In this document: piece after piece, positions 26,657-34,853 of the stretch | Layout: every line of letters begins with the position of its first letter | Position numbering within the stretch: the stretch's first letter is position 1 | Assembly (NCBI RefSeq): GCF_001547525.1 | Contig: NZ_CM003769.1 | Span: forward strand, 1 to 64,000 | DNA from: Burkholderia anthina | GTDB taxonomy: Bacteria; Pseudomonadota; Gammaproteobacteria; Burkholderiales; Burkholderiaceae | Direction of reading: 5' to 3' | Length of the DNA stretch: 64,000 nt | Position numbers and translations under genes: made by a program | Notes under the pieces: generated by a model | Seen by the model: only the letters and a program-made list of their open reading frames with translations | What the model was told of the DNA's origin: nothing | Databases searched by the model: none

Positions 26657-28039
26657 ATGTCCGATCCTCGCCCCTTGCTGTTTTCCCTGTATGAACAAGC
26701 CAGCGTCGGCTGCGGCGGCGCGCCCAGCCTGTGGACCCATCCGGCTGATGAACGGCTGCGTGCGAATACGCTCGGGTTCTGGTCGAACCTCGCGCGCACG
26801 GCCGAACAGGCCGATCTCGACATGCTGTTCTTCGCGGACGTGCTCGGCCTGTACGACGTCTATGGCGGGTCGGCCGACGCGGCGCTGCAGTGGGCGGTCG
26901 AGGCGCCCGCGAACGATCCGATGATGCTGATCCCGGCGCTGGTCGCGCAGACGGAGCGGCTCGCGTTCGGAGTGACCGCGAGCACGACCTACGAGCATCC
27001 GTTCGCGCTCGCGCGCCGCTTCAGCACGCTCGATCATCTCAGCAACGGCCGGATCGGCTGGAACATCGTGACGTCCTACCTGACGAGCGCCGCACGCAAC
27101 TTCGGGCTGGACCGGATGATCGGCCACGACGAACGCTACGCGCGCGCGGAGGAATTTCTCGACGTCGTGTACAAACTGTGGGAAGGGAGCTGGGCGGACG
27201 ATGCGGTCGTCGCCGACAAGCACGCGCCGCGCTATGCGCGTGGCGACCGCGTGCGGCCGATCGCGCACGAAGGCGCGCACTATCGCGTGCAGGGGCCGCA
27301 CGTCTGCGCGCCGTCGCCGCAGCGCTCGCCCGTGCTGATCCAGGCCGGCTGGTCGGGGCGCGGACGCGAGTTCGCGGCGAAGCATGCGGAGGTGGTGTTC
27401 GTCGCGAAGTCGAACCCGCACGAGATCCGTGCGGGCCTCGACGAGATTCGACGACTCGCGGCCGAACGCGGCCGGGCGGCGGACGACGTGAAGTCGCTGA
27501 CGGTGCTGCGGATCGTGACGGCGCGCTCGTCGAGCGACGCGAAGGAGAAATATCACACGCTGCAGCAGCACTATCACCGGCACGCGCAACTCGTCAGCTA
27601 TGCGGGCGACACCGGCATCGACATCGACCGCTATGCGGACGACGAGCCGCTGACGACGTACACGGAAGGGCTGACGTCCTACGTGGTGCGGCCGGACGGC
27701 AGCGGCAAGCCGCTCACGGCCGGCGACGTGCGGCGCAAGTTCGCGAGCGTCACGCGGGGCACCGACCTGATCCTCGTCGGCTCGCCCGACGAAGTCGCGG
27801 ACCAGCTCGCCGAGCATGCGCGGCAGTCGACGACGAGCGGCTACATGCTCAATCCGCTGGTCAGCCCCGGCACGCTCGACGATTTTGCCGAACTAATCGT
27901 GCCGGAACTGAAGAAGCGCGGCCTGTACCGGACGACGCCGGCGAGCGGCACCTTCCGTTCGCGGCTGAGCGGCCGCGACCGCCTGCCCGATACGGCCTAC
28001 GGTGCTTCATTCCGGTTTCCCGTGCCGGAAGCGGGCTGA
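26657..28039 (+). CDS. NtaA/SnaA/DszA-family FMN-dependent monooxygenase
   Basis: A 460-residue bacterial luciferase-like TIM-barrel enzyme using FMNH2 and O2. Family marks: LDMLFFADVLGLYDVYGGSA, ASTTYEHPFALARRFSTLDH, SNGRIGWNIVTSYLTSAARN, then SPQRSPVLIQAGWSGRGREF and the late TDLILVGSPDEVADQLAEHA. Members cleave C-N or C-S bonds (nitrilotriacetate, dibenzothiophene sulfone). No flavin reductase gene is next to it, so FMNH2 must come from elsewhere. Encoded just after two permeases and before a ribose-type ABC set, suggesting uptake plus oxidative cleavage of one compound. Confidence 0.88.
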   Translation: MSDPRPLLFSLYEQASVGCGGAPSLWTHPADERLRANTLGFWSNLARTAEQADLDMLFFADVLGLYDVYGGSADAALQWAVEAPANDPMMLIPALVAQTERLAFGVTASTTYEHPFALARRFSTLDHLSNGRIGWNIVTSYLTSAARNFGLDRMIGHDERYARAEEFLDVVYKLWEGSWADDAVVADKHAPRYARGDRVRPIAHEGAHYRVQGPHVCAPSPQRSPVLIQAGWSGRGREFAAKHAEVVFVAKSNPHEIRAGLDEIRRLAAERGRAADDVKSLTVLRIVTARSSSDAKEKYHTLQQHYHRHAQLVSYAGDTGIDIDRYADDEPLTTYTEGLTSYVVRPDGSGKPLTAGDVRRKFASVTRGTDLILVGSPDEVADQLAEHARQSTTSGYMLNPLVSPGTLDDFAELIVPELKKRGLYRTTPASGTFRSRLSGRDRLPDTAYGASFRFPVPEAG

Positions 28040-28082
28040 CGAGGCGATCGATGCCGGACGACCCTCAGCGGAGTTGCATGAC

Positions 28083-28145
28083 ATGACCGACGACGTACTG
28101 TTCCTGCTGCAACTGCCTCGTGCCGACCGGAATCTTCGGGCATGA
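28083..28145 (+). CDS. 20-codon mini-gene resembling the start of DUF3088
   Basis: Begins MTDDVLFLLQLPRAD and stops after 20 codons. Its first 15 residues resemble the start of the DUF3088 protein encoded at 49.87 kb (MSRDVLFLLEPGFAD). The stop overlaps the ATG of the ABC ATPase (ATGA), and GGAG lies upstream, so it could act as a coupled leader. It may instead be the stub of a deleted DUF3088 gene. Too short for any database family. Confidence 0.45.
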   Translation: MTDDVLFLLQLPRADRNLRA

Positions 28146-29719
28146 ATGGCGCGACGAACGAAACCATGGACGCGCCGCGGCGCGAAGATCGATCGCATCG
28201 ATCGGCGTCGCCGCCCGTCCTGAGCGCCGACGGCATCGCGAAACGCTTCGACGCGACCGTCGCGCTGGCGGCGCTCGATCTGTCGATCGGCGCCGGAGAA
28301 GTCGTCGCGCTGATGGGCGCGAACGGCGCGGGCAAGTCGACCTTCGTCAAGATCCTGAGCGGCGCGCTGCAAGCGGACGGCGGCACGCTGACGCTGCACG
28401 GCGAACCGTATCGGCCGGGTTCGCCGCATGCGGCGAAGCGGCTCGGCGTCGCGACCGTGCACCAGTCGGTGGCCGATGCCGTCGTGCCAACGCTGTCGAT
28501 CGCCGACAACCTGCTGCTGGACCGGCTGTGCGATCCGGCCTCGCCGTGGCACGTGCCGCCGGCCGCGCGGCGTGCCGCGGCGCGATCGCTCGCCGCGCGG
28601 GTCGGGCTCGACGTCGATCTGGCGGCGCCGCTGGCCTCGCTGTCGCTGGCCGACCAGCAGCGCGTGACCTTGGCGCGCGCGCTGGCCGGGCAGCCGTCGT
28701 TGCTGATTCTCGACGAGCCGACCGCCAGCCTGTCCGCAGCGGAGGCCGAGCGGCTGTTCGTGCTGGTGGACGCGTTGCGCCGAGATGGCGTCGCGATCCT
28801 GCTCGTGTCGCATCGGCTCGGCGATTTGCGTCGCATCGCCGATCGTGCGGCGATCGTCCGCGACGGCCGGATCGTTGCCGATCTGGCCGCGCCGATCGAT
28901 TTCGACGCCGCGGTGGAAACGATGATCGGCCGGCCGCTGCCGCGTACGCGTGCAGCGGCGCCGGAGCGTGCCGGTCTGGCCGGGCTGGCCGGATCCGGGG
29001 CCGAGGTCGGTTCAGGCTTCAGCGTGCGGCAGATCCGGCTGACGCCGACCAGTACGCCGTTCGACCTCGATGTCCGGCGCGGCGAGATCGTCGCGATCGC
29101 GGGCCCGGTCGGCGGCGGCAAGTCGCGCTTCGCACGGACGATCTTCGGCGCGGTGCGGGCGGCGGCCGGCGAGATGACGCTCGACGGCCGGCCGTGGCGG
29201 CCACGTTCGCCGGCGCACGCGATTCGCGCCGGCGTATTCCTGGCCGGCGAGGATCGCTGGCGCACGTCGCTGTTTCCCGACAGCGTGCCGTTCGCGTCGA
29301 TCGCGGGCACGATCGGCTTTCCGTTCCTGGCGCGCTGGTTCGCGAGCGGCGCGGTGCGCCGAGCCCGCGAACGCACGGCGGCCGCGGCAGCGATCGCGCG
29401 GTTCGGCATTTGCTGCGAGGGGCCCGACGATCGCGTCGCGCACCTGTCCGGCGGCAACCAGCAGAAGGTCGTGCTCGCGCGCTGGCACGCCGAACCGGCG
29501 CGGCTGCTGCTGCTCGACGAACCGTTCCAGGGCATCGATGCAGGCGCGCGCGCCGATATCGTCGATACGCTGCGCCGTCATGCGCATGAGCGCGCGACGA
29601 TCGTGTTCGTCAGCGATCTCGAGGAAGCCGCCGAGATCGCCGACCGTATCGTGCGCTTCGATCGCGCGACGCTCGATGGCCTGCCTCCGACTTCTTCCAT
29701 CGTGGGTGCTTGCTCATGA
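28142..29719 (+). CDS. Sugar-type ABC transporter ATP-binding protein (RbsA/XylG family)
   Basis: A 525-residue protein with two nucleotide-binding domains. Domain 1 (about 25-250) has Walker A GANGAGKST and Walker B LLILDEPTASLS; its signature reads LSLADQQ. Domain 2 (about 285-510) has GPVGGGKSR, an intact signature LSGGNQQKVVLARW and LLLLDEPFQGID. The degenerate signature in domain 1 is normal for this family. It energises the permease encoded next, with a 4-base stop/start overlap. The substrate may not be a sugar, given the sulfur/oxidation neighbours. Confidence 0.9.
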   Translation: MNGATNETMDAPRREDRSHRSASPPVLSADGIAKRFDATVALAALDLSIGAGEVVALMGANGAGKSTFVKILSGALQADGGTLTLHGEPYRPGSPHAAKRLGVATVHQSVADAVVPTLSIADNLLLDRLCDPASPWHVPPAARRAAARSLAARVGLDVDLAAPLASLSLADQQRVTLARALAGQPSLLILDEPTASLSAAEAERLFVLVDALRRDGVAILLVSHRLGDLRRIADRAAIVRDGRIVADLAAPIDFDAAVETMIGRPLPRTRAAAPERAGLAGLAGSGAEVGSGFSVRQIRLTPTSTPFDLDVRRGEIVAIAGPVGGGKSRFARTIFGAVRAAAGEMTLDGRPWRPRSPAHAIRAGVFLAGEDRWRTSLFPDSVPFASIAGTIGFPFLARWFASGAVRRARERTAAAAAIARFGICCEGPDDRVAHLSGGNQQKVVLARWHAEPARLLLLDEPFQGIDAGARADIVDTLRRHAHERATIVFVSDLEEAAEIADRIVRFDRATLDGLPPTSSIVGACS

Positions 29720-30774
29720 AACCCGTGACTTCTTCCGATGTACGTCATGCCGCATCCGTCGAACGGTCGTCGCGCGCCGGGCCGGCGCGCATCCGCGATG
29801 CGCTCGAACGAACCGGCATCCTGCTCGTGCTGGCCATCCTCGTCGGCGTATTCGCGCTCGAGGAGCCCGCGTTCCTGAACCTCGACAATCTGTTCAGCAT
29901 CCTGCAGGCGGTGTCGATCGTCGCGTTGCTCGGCGTCGGCGTGACGGTCACGCTCGCGGCCGGTGGTTTCGACCTGTCGGTCGGCAGCGTGGCCGCGACC
30001 GCGCAGATGGCCGCGAGCTACGTGCTGGTCGTCTGGCACGGCAGCGCGTGGGCGGCCGTGATCGCCTGCGTCGCGCTCGGCGTGGCCGCCGGATTGTTCA
30101 ACGGCGTGCTGATTACGCGGCTGCGCGTGCCCGACCAGCTCGCGACGCTCGGCACGCTGTTCCTGCTGGCCGGCCTGCAGTTGATCCCCACCGGCGGCCG
30201 TTCGCTGGCGACCGGCTCCGTGCTGCCCGACGGCACGGATGCGACGGGCGTGTTCCCCGACGCGTTTCTCGCGCTCGGCCGGCTGCGCGTGTTCGACGTC
30301 GTACCGTTGCCGGTGCTGGTGCTTGCGGCCGTGACGGTGCTGGCCTGCATCACGATGGAAGCGACGCGCTGGGGGCGCGTGATCTATGCGATCGGCGGCA
30401 ACGAAACGGCCGCGCGGCTGGCCGGTGCACCGGCCGCGCGCTACCGCGTCGCCGCATATGTCGTGTCGGGTGCGATCGCGTCGCTGGGCGGCGTGCTGAT
30501 CGCCGCGCGGGTCGGCCGCGGCGACGTGAGCGCGGGGCACTCGCTGCTGCTCGACGCGGTGGCCGCCGCGCTGATCGGTTACGCGGTGTGGGGCGCGAAG
30601 CGGCCCAACGTGTTCGGCACGGTCGTCGGCGCGGTGTTCGTCGGCGTGCTGCTCAACGGGCTGACGATGCTGAACGCGCCGTACTACATGCAGGATTTCA
30701 TCAAGGGCGTGCTGCTCGTGCTGGCCTTGGCGTTTACGTTCGGCATCGGTCGCCGTGCGGACGCCCGGGCGTGA
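29716..30774 (+). CDS. RbsC/BPD-type ABC transporter permease
   Basis: A 352-residue inner-membrane permease with about nine hydrophobic stretches. Family features include VSIVALLGVGVTVTLAAGGF with DLSVGSVAATAQM, the GNETAARLAGAPAARYRVAA loop, and SGAIASLGGVLIAARVGRG. It pairs with the double-NBD ATPase by overlap and with the binding protein downstream, completing a ribose-type importer. Confidence 0.9.
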   Translation: MKPVTSSDVRHAASVERSSRAGPARIRDALERTGILLVLAILVGVFALEEPAFLNLDNLFSILQAVSIVALLGVGVTVTLAAGGFDLSVGSVAATAQMAASYVLVVWHGSAWAAVIACVALGVAAGLFNGVLITRLRVPDQLATLGTLFLLAGLQLIPTGGRSLATGSVLPDGTDATGVFPDAFLALGRLRVFDVVPLPVLVLAAVTVLACITMEATRWGRVIYAIGGNETAARLAGAPAARYRVAAYVVSGAIASLGGVLIAARVGRGDVSAGHSLLLDAVAAALIGYAVWGAKRPNVFGTVVGAVFVGVLLNGLTMLNAPYYMQDFIKGVLLVLALAFTFGIGRRADARA

Positions 30775-30941
30775 CGGGTGAGGTCGCCGAGACTCGGATC
30801 AGGCATGGACGGGTTCGAAGAATCTTCAGGCTGGACTGTTTGTTATCCAAAGTAATATCGATTGCCGAATCGGTCGGTTTGAGTTTGCGTGTCGCGCTGA
30901 TAGATTGAACCGATATCGTTCTATATGGGGACAGACGCGCC
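30775..30941 (+). promoter_or_regulatory. AT-rich promoter region before the second binding protein
   Basis: A 167-base gap inside the transporter cluster with an AT-rich core, GTTTGTTATCCAAAGTAATA at 30838-30857. The GTTATC element resembles TTATC half-sites found at other operon heads here (32.66 kb and 39.49 kb). The gap suggests that the binding protein can be expressed from its own promoter. Confidence 0.4.
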
Positions 30942-32012
30942 ATGTGCTCATTGCTTCGCCGAAAGTCACGCATCGAACCGAAACTCGGCGCGCTCGCGCT
31001 GGGCGTCGCGCTCGTGCTGGGTGTGTCCGCGGCGTACGCCGGCCCGCTCAAGGGCGCGCCGGCGCCGTTCGACAAGGGCGGCGTGAAGATCGCGCTCGTC
31101 AACTACCTGTCGACCGGCGATTTCTTCCAGGCCTACGAAGCTGGCGCGCAGAAGCAGGCACGTGCGCTCGGCGTCGATCTGCGCATCTACGAAGGCCGGC
31201 AGGACGCGGCCGAGCAGCGCGAGCAGATTCAGCAGGCGATCAGCATCGGCGTGTCCGCGATCATCGTCAATCACGGCTTGCCGGAATCGCTGAAGGACGT
31301 CGTTCAGCGTGCGCTGGACAAAGGCATCAAGGTCGTTGCGTTCGACGTCGATCTCGCCAATCCGAAGGTGCCGCAGATCGAGCAGAACGATCGCGACCTG
31401 GCGAACCTGCTGCTCGATCAGGCCGTGAAGGACAACGGCGACGCGTTCGCGGCAGGGTACGTGTACGTGGCCGGATTCGCGCCGCTCGACCGGCGCGATG
31501 CCGCGTGGCGCGATTTCAAGCGCGCGCACCCGAAGATCCGGGAAAAGGCGCGCTGGGGCACCGTCGACAATCCGATCGCGCAATCGGTCGCGAACCAGGC
31601 GGCGGCCGTGTATCGCGCGAATCCCGACATTCGCGTCGTATTCGCGCCGTACGACGAGTTCGCGCGCGGCGCGAAGCTCGCGGCCGACGAGGCCAGGCTG
31701 TCGTCGAAGCTGCGCATCTACAGCGCGGACGTATCGACGGCCGACATCGAGGCGATTCGCGCGCCGAACAGCGCGTGGGTCGCGACGGCCGCGACCAATC
31801 CGGCGGTCGTCGGCGCGGTGTCGGTGCGAGCGGCGGCGCTGCTGGTGGCCGGGCAAAACCCGGGCGCGCGCATCGCGGTCAAGCCGACGCTGATTACGCG
31901 CGACGATCTCGTGAAGAACGACATTCATACCGTGGCGGAACTCGGCGCGAAGTTTCCGGCGTTCCGCGCGAGCGATGCGGCGACGGCTGCGTGGATTCCG
32001 GCGGTCGACTGA
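30942..32012 (+). CDS. Ribose-type (RbsB-like) ABC substrate-binding protein
   Basis: A 356-residue periplasmic binding protein. Signal peptide about 1-33 (LALGVALVLGVSAAYA). Periplasmic-binding type 1 fold: VNYLSTGDFFQAYEAGAQKQ, QRDAAEQREQIQQAI-like helix, VSAIIVNHGLPESLKDVVQR and IKVVAFDVDLANPKVPQIEQ. The conserved sugar-binding Asp/Arg pattern is present (FDVDL), but ligand identity cannot be read. It completes the importer with the ATPase and permease upstream and is followed by an OsmC-like gene. Confidence 0.85.
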   Translation: MCSLLRRKSRIEPKLGALALGVALVLGVSAAYAGPLKGAPAPFDKGGVKIALVNYLSTGDFFQAYEAGAQKQARALGVDLRIYEGRQDAAEQREQIQQAISIGVSAIIVNHGLPESLKDVVQRALDKGIKVVAFDVDLANPKVPQIEQNDRDLANLLLDQAVKDNGDAFAAGYVYVAGFAPLDRRDAAWRDFKRAHPKIREKARWGTVDNPIAQSVANQAAAVYRANPDIRVVFAPYDEFARGAKLAADEARLSSKLRIYSADVSTADIEAIRAPNSAWVATAATNPAVVGAVSVRAAALLVAGQNPGARIAVKPTLITRDDLVKNDIHTVAELGAKFPAFRASDAATAAWIPAVD

Positions 32013-32072
32013 TCGCCCTGGCGCGCAACGAACCGATCGGTCGCCTGCGTGCCGCCTACCCATGACTCGACC

Positions 32073-32603
32073 ATGACGACCCTGAACGACTATCTTGCAC
32101 AAAAGCGCGACGCCTGGCGAGCGAAGCAGCAGGCCGCCCGCAACGATCCCGATCTCAAGGCGACGCCGCTGAAGGCGACCGTGCGCGCGCTCGGTCGCAG
32201 CGGCGTGCGCGAGATCCGGATTCGCGACTTCCAGGTGATCAGCGACAGTCCGCCCGATTTCGCGGGCTACAACCTCGGGCCTGCGTCGCCGGAACTGCAA
32301 CTGGGCGTGCTCGGCAGTTGCCTCACGCACATCACGTTGATCCAGGCCGCGGAGCGGGGCCTGAAGATCGACGCGATCGAAGTCGAAGTCACCGGCGACC
32401 AGCATCCGCTCGCGCAGCAGCCGGGGTTCGAGCACGTTCCGGTATTCCCGCACAACATCCGCTATACGCTGGACATCGTGTCGCCGGAGCCGCCGGAGGT
32501 CATTCGGGCGTTGCATCAGGCGGTCGAAGCGGTGTGCCCGATCTTCAATTTGCTGAGGTCGCCGCAGCACATCGACGGGGAATTGCGGCATACGAGCGGG
32601 TAG
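32073..32603 (+). CDS. OsmC-family peroxidase-like protein
   Basis: A 176-residue protein with the OsmC fold. Cys83 in VLGSCLTHITLIQAAERGLK is the conserved catalytic cysteine, and the fold continues IDAIEVEVTGDQHP. The second redox cysteine, normally about 60 residues later, may be C154 (AVEAVCPIFNLL). OsmC/Ohr proteins reduce organic hydroperoxides. In this context (monooxygenase plus transporters) it may deal with reactive or thiol intermediates. ATG 32073 is favoured; an upstream in-frame start would add eight residues. Confidence 0.85.
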   Translation: MTTLNDYLAQKRDAWRAKQQAARNDPDLKATPLKATVRALGRSGVREIRIRDFQVISDSPPDFAGYNLGPASPELQLGVLGSCLTHITLIQAAERGLKIDAIEVEVTGDQHPLAQQPGFEHVPVFPHNIRYTLDIVSPEPPEVIRALHQAVEAVCPIFNLLRSPQHIDGELRHTSG

Positions 32604-32656
32604 GGCACTGGCGCGGTGACGCGTGACAGAGTTTTGCGGAGAAATCGATATATTGT

Positions 32657-32672
32657 GATAAGAATACTTATC
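32657..32672. promoter_or_regulatory. Perfect 16-bp palindrome GATAAG-AATA-CTTATC
   Basis: Lies in the 143-base AT-rich gap between the convergent OsmC-like and AraC-type genes. A 6-bp perfect inverted repeat around AATA. It could be a weak bidirectional hairpin, but its sequence resembles the TTATC/GATAA elements seen at other operon heads in the window. Confidence 0.4.
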
Positions 32673-32746
32673 CAGATGGCCGTAATTCAAGTGGCGAGCG
32701 TTGGCGTATTCGGACCACCGCGTGCCCGACGAGGGCCGTAACGACG

Positions 32747-33667
32747 CTAGTTGCCCGGTTCCTTCGTCACGTCATGACGATAGGCGCGCGGCGAGCAGCC
32801 CACGATGCGTTTGAACGCATGGCCGAACGCGCTATCCGAGTCGTAGCCGAGCCGCTGCGCGATCGCCGAGATCGACGCCGTGGAGTGGCGCAGTTCGCGC
32901 ATCGCCAGCTGTATCCGCCACCGCAACACGTATTCGAGCGGCCCGAACCCGAGCCGCCGCTTGAAATGCAGCGCGAACGTCGAACGCGACACATGGCAGC
33001 AGGCCGCCAGCGCGTCGACGGTCCAGCGTCGCTCGGGCGCCGCGTGAATCGCGGCCAGCGCCGCGCTGACTCGCGAATCCGCGAATCCGGCCAGCCACCC
33101 GACGTCGCCGTTCGCGCCGGCGTCCACATAACGCCGCAGGATCTGCACGAGCATCATGTGTCCGAGATGCCGAACCATCAGCGACCCGCCCGGCGACGCC
33201 GCGACGAACTCCCGTGCGAGTTGCTGCAGCGACCAGCGCAGGACCGCCGCCGGTTCGGAATCGCCGCTCACGATCACCACGGGCGGCAGGCTGCCGAGCA
33301 GCAGCGGCATCCGTTCCTCATAGGCGAAGCGGCCGCCGATCAGAAAGCAGTCGGCCGGTTCGCCATAGTGCGCGATACCGTGGTCGACATGTCGGTACAC
33401 GTCGGCGGCGGGCACCGGCGCGACCGACGGATCGCTCGCCAGCGAAAATGCCCGCGGCGCGGCGAGCAGGAAGCAGTCGCCCGTGCGCAGCCGGACGGGT
33501 GGCCCTGCACCGTCGACGGTCAGCCAGCAACTGCCTTCGACCACCGCGTTGAACTTGATCCCGTCGGGCGGGGGCAGGTCGACGGCCCATGGGCCACCGG
33601 CCCGCAGGCCGGTGAAAAACGAGTCGCGCGTTTCCAGCAGCGACAGCACTTCCGATAGCGGGTCCAC
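32747..33667 (-). CDS. AraC-family transcriptional regulator with cupin sensor domain
   Basis: A 306-residue regulator. The N-terminal cupin (about 20-180) has FNAVVEGSCWLTVDGAGPPV with VRLRTGDCFLLAAP, the arrangement of the AraC cupin-6 group. The C-terminal double helix-turn-helix (about 200-300) includes VDALAACCHVSRSTFALHFK and the second helix pair SISAIAQRLGYDSDSAFGHA followed by FKRIVGCSPRAYR. The GTG at 33667 is chosen over a TTG two codons upstream. It is divergent from the SDR gene by 138 bases and probably controls it. Confidence 0.9.
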   Translation of the reverse strand: MDPLSEVLSLLETRDSFFTGLRAGGPWAVDLPPPDGIKFNAVVEGSCWLTVDGAGPPVRLRTGDCFLLAAPRAFSLASDPSVAPVPAADVYRHVDHGIAHYGEPADCFLIGGRFAYEERMPLLLGSLPPVVIVSGDSEPAAVLRWSLQQLAREFVAASPGGSLMVRHLGHMMLVQILRRYVDAGANGDVGWLAGFADSRVSAALAAIHAAPERRWTVDALAACCHVSRSTFALHFKRRLGFGPLEYVLRWRIQLAMRELRHSTASISAIAQRLGYDSDSAFGHAFKRIVGCSPRAYRHDVTKEPGN

Positions 33668-33805
33668 GCGCAATCCCGGACGATCTCGACGAAAAACCGG
33701 ATTCTATTGCATTCACAGTCCGGATGCGCGGCCGGAGAATGGGCTCGTGCAGTGACGCGGCCGATGGGCGGCCGCGGGCTTCGCACGCCGTTCCTGGAGC
33801 TTTCA

Positions 33806-34771
33806 ATGACGAGCAGGCAGCAACCCCTTCATTCCGGATTCGACGCTGCATCGACGGCGAGCGACGTCCTGGCCGGTCTCGACCTGCGCGGCAAGACCGC
33901 GATCGTGACGGGCGGCCATTCGGGTCTCGGGCTCGAAACCACGCGTGCACTGGCGCAAGCCGGCGCGCGCGTCGTCGTCGGCGCGCGAAGCGTCGCGGCC
34001 GCGCGCGAGGCGACGCGCGACATCGCCGGCGTGGAGATCGCGACGCTCGATCTGGCGGACCCCGCGAGCGTGGATGCATTCGGGGCCCGGTTTGTCGACG
34101 CGCGGCGCAACGTACATATCGTGATCAACAGCGCGGGCATCATGGCCTGCCCCGAGACCCGCGTCGGCGACGGTCGGGAAGCGCAGATGGCCGTCAATCA
34201 CCTCGGTCACTACGTGCTCGTCAACCGCCTATGGCCTGTGCTCGCGCACGGAGACGGCGCACGTGTGGTCGCGGTGTCGTCGCTCGGGCACCGGCTGTCG
34301 CCGATCCGTTGGGACGATATCGCGTTCACGCGCGGTTACGACAAATGGCTGGCGTACGGACAGTCGAAAACCGCCAACGCCTTGTTCGCGGTGCAGCTCG
34401 ACGTGCTCGGTGCGCCATTCGGCGTTCGCGCATATTCGCTGCATCCCGGCAAGATCGCGACGCCGCTGCAGCGCCATCTGACGCGCGAGGAAATGATGGC
34501 GCAAGGTTGGGTGGACGAGCACGGTGTGCCGATCGATCCGACTTTCAAGACACCTGAGCAGGGTGCTGCAACCCAGGTATGGGCGGCGACGTCGCCGCGC
34601 CTGGCCGATCTCGGCGGTGTTTATTGCGAGGATTGCGACGTCGCGACAGTGACGCGCGGCAACGAGGAATCAGGCGTGCGGCCGCATGCGATCGATCCGG
34701 AGGAAGCCGCGCGGCTGTGGGCGTGGTCCGCGGCCGCGACGGGCGTCGATGCCTTTGCCGTGCGGCGCTGA
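33806..34771 (+). CDS. Short-chain dehydrogenase/reductase (retinol-dehydrogenase-like)
   Basis: A 321-residue NAD(P)-dependent oxidoreductase. The cofactor loop TGGHSGLGLET lies near residue 33. INSAGIM follows, then the catalytic pair YGQSK (Tyr/Lys) with its upstream serine in VAVSSLGHR. Length and the insert around IRWDDIAFTRGYDKWLAYG put it in the WWOX/retinol-dehydrogenase-like group. Substrate unknown. GGAG precedes the ATG by 7 bases. Divergent from the AraC regulator, its likely controller. Confidence 0.88.
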   Translation: MTSRQQPLHSGFDAASTASDVLAGLDLRGKTAIVTGGHSGLGLETTRALAQAGARVVVGARSVAAAREATRDIAGVEIATLDLADPASVDAFGARFVDARRNVHIVINSAGIMACPETRVGDGREAQMAVNHLGHYVLVNRLWPVLAHGDGARVVAVSSLGHRLSPIRWDDIAFTRGYDKWLAYGQSKTANALFAVQLDVLGAPFGVRAYSLHPGKIATPLQRHLTREEMMAQGWVDEHGVPIDPTFKTPEQGAATQVWAATSPRLADLGGVYCEDCDVATVTRGNEESGVRPHAIDPEEAARLWAWSAAATGVDAFAVRR

Positions 34772-34853
34772 CGCCCAGGTATGCGTCGGGCCGGGTGCCG
34801 CGCGGGTATCCGGCGGCGGCACGACATCCGCGCGCGGCAGCCTATCCGCACGT

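Noticed and set aside
30966..32690. 574-codon minus-strand frame opposite the second binding protein and OsmC-like gene
   Set aside because: Composition is antisense-like and the plus strand has two recognised families.
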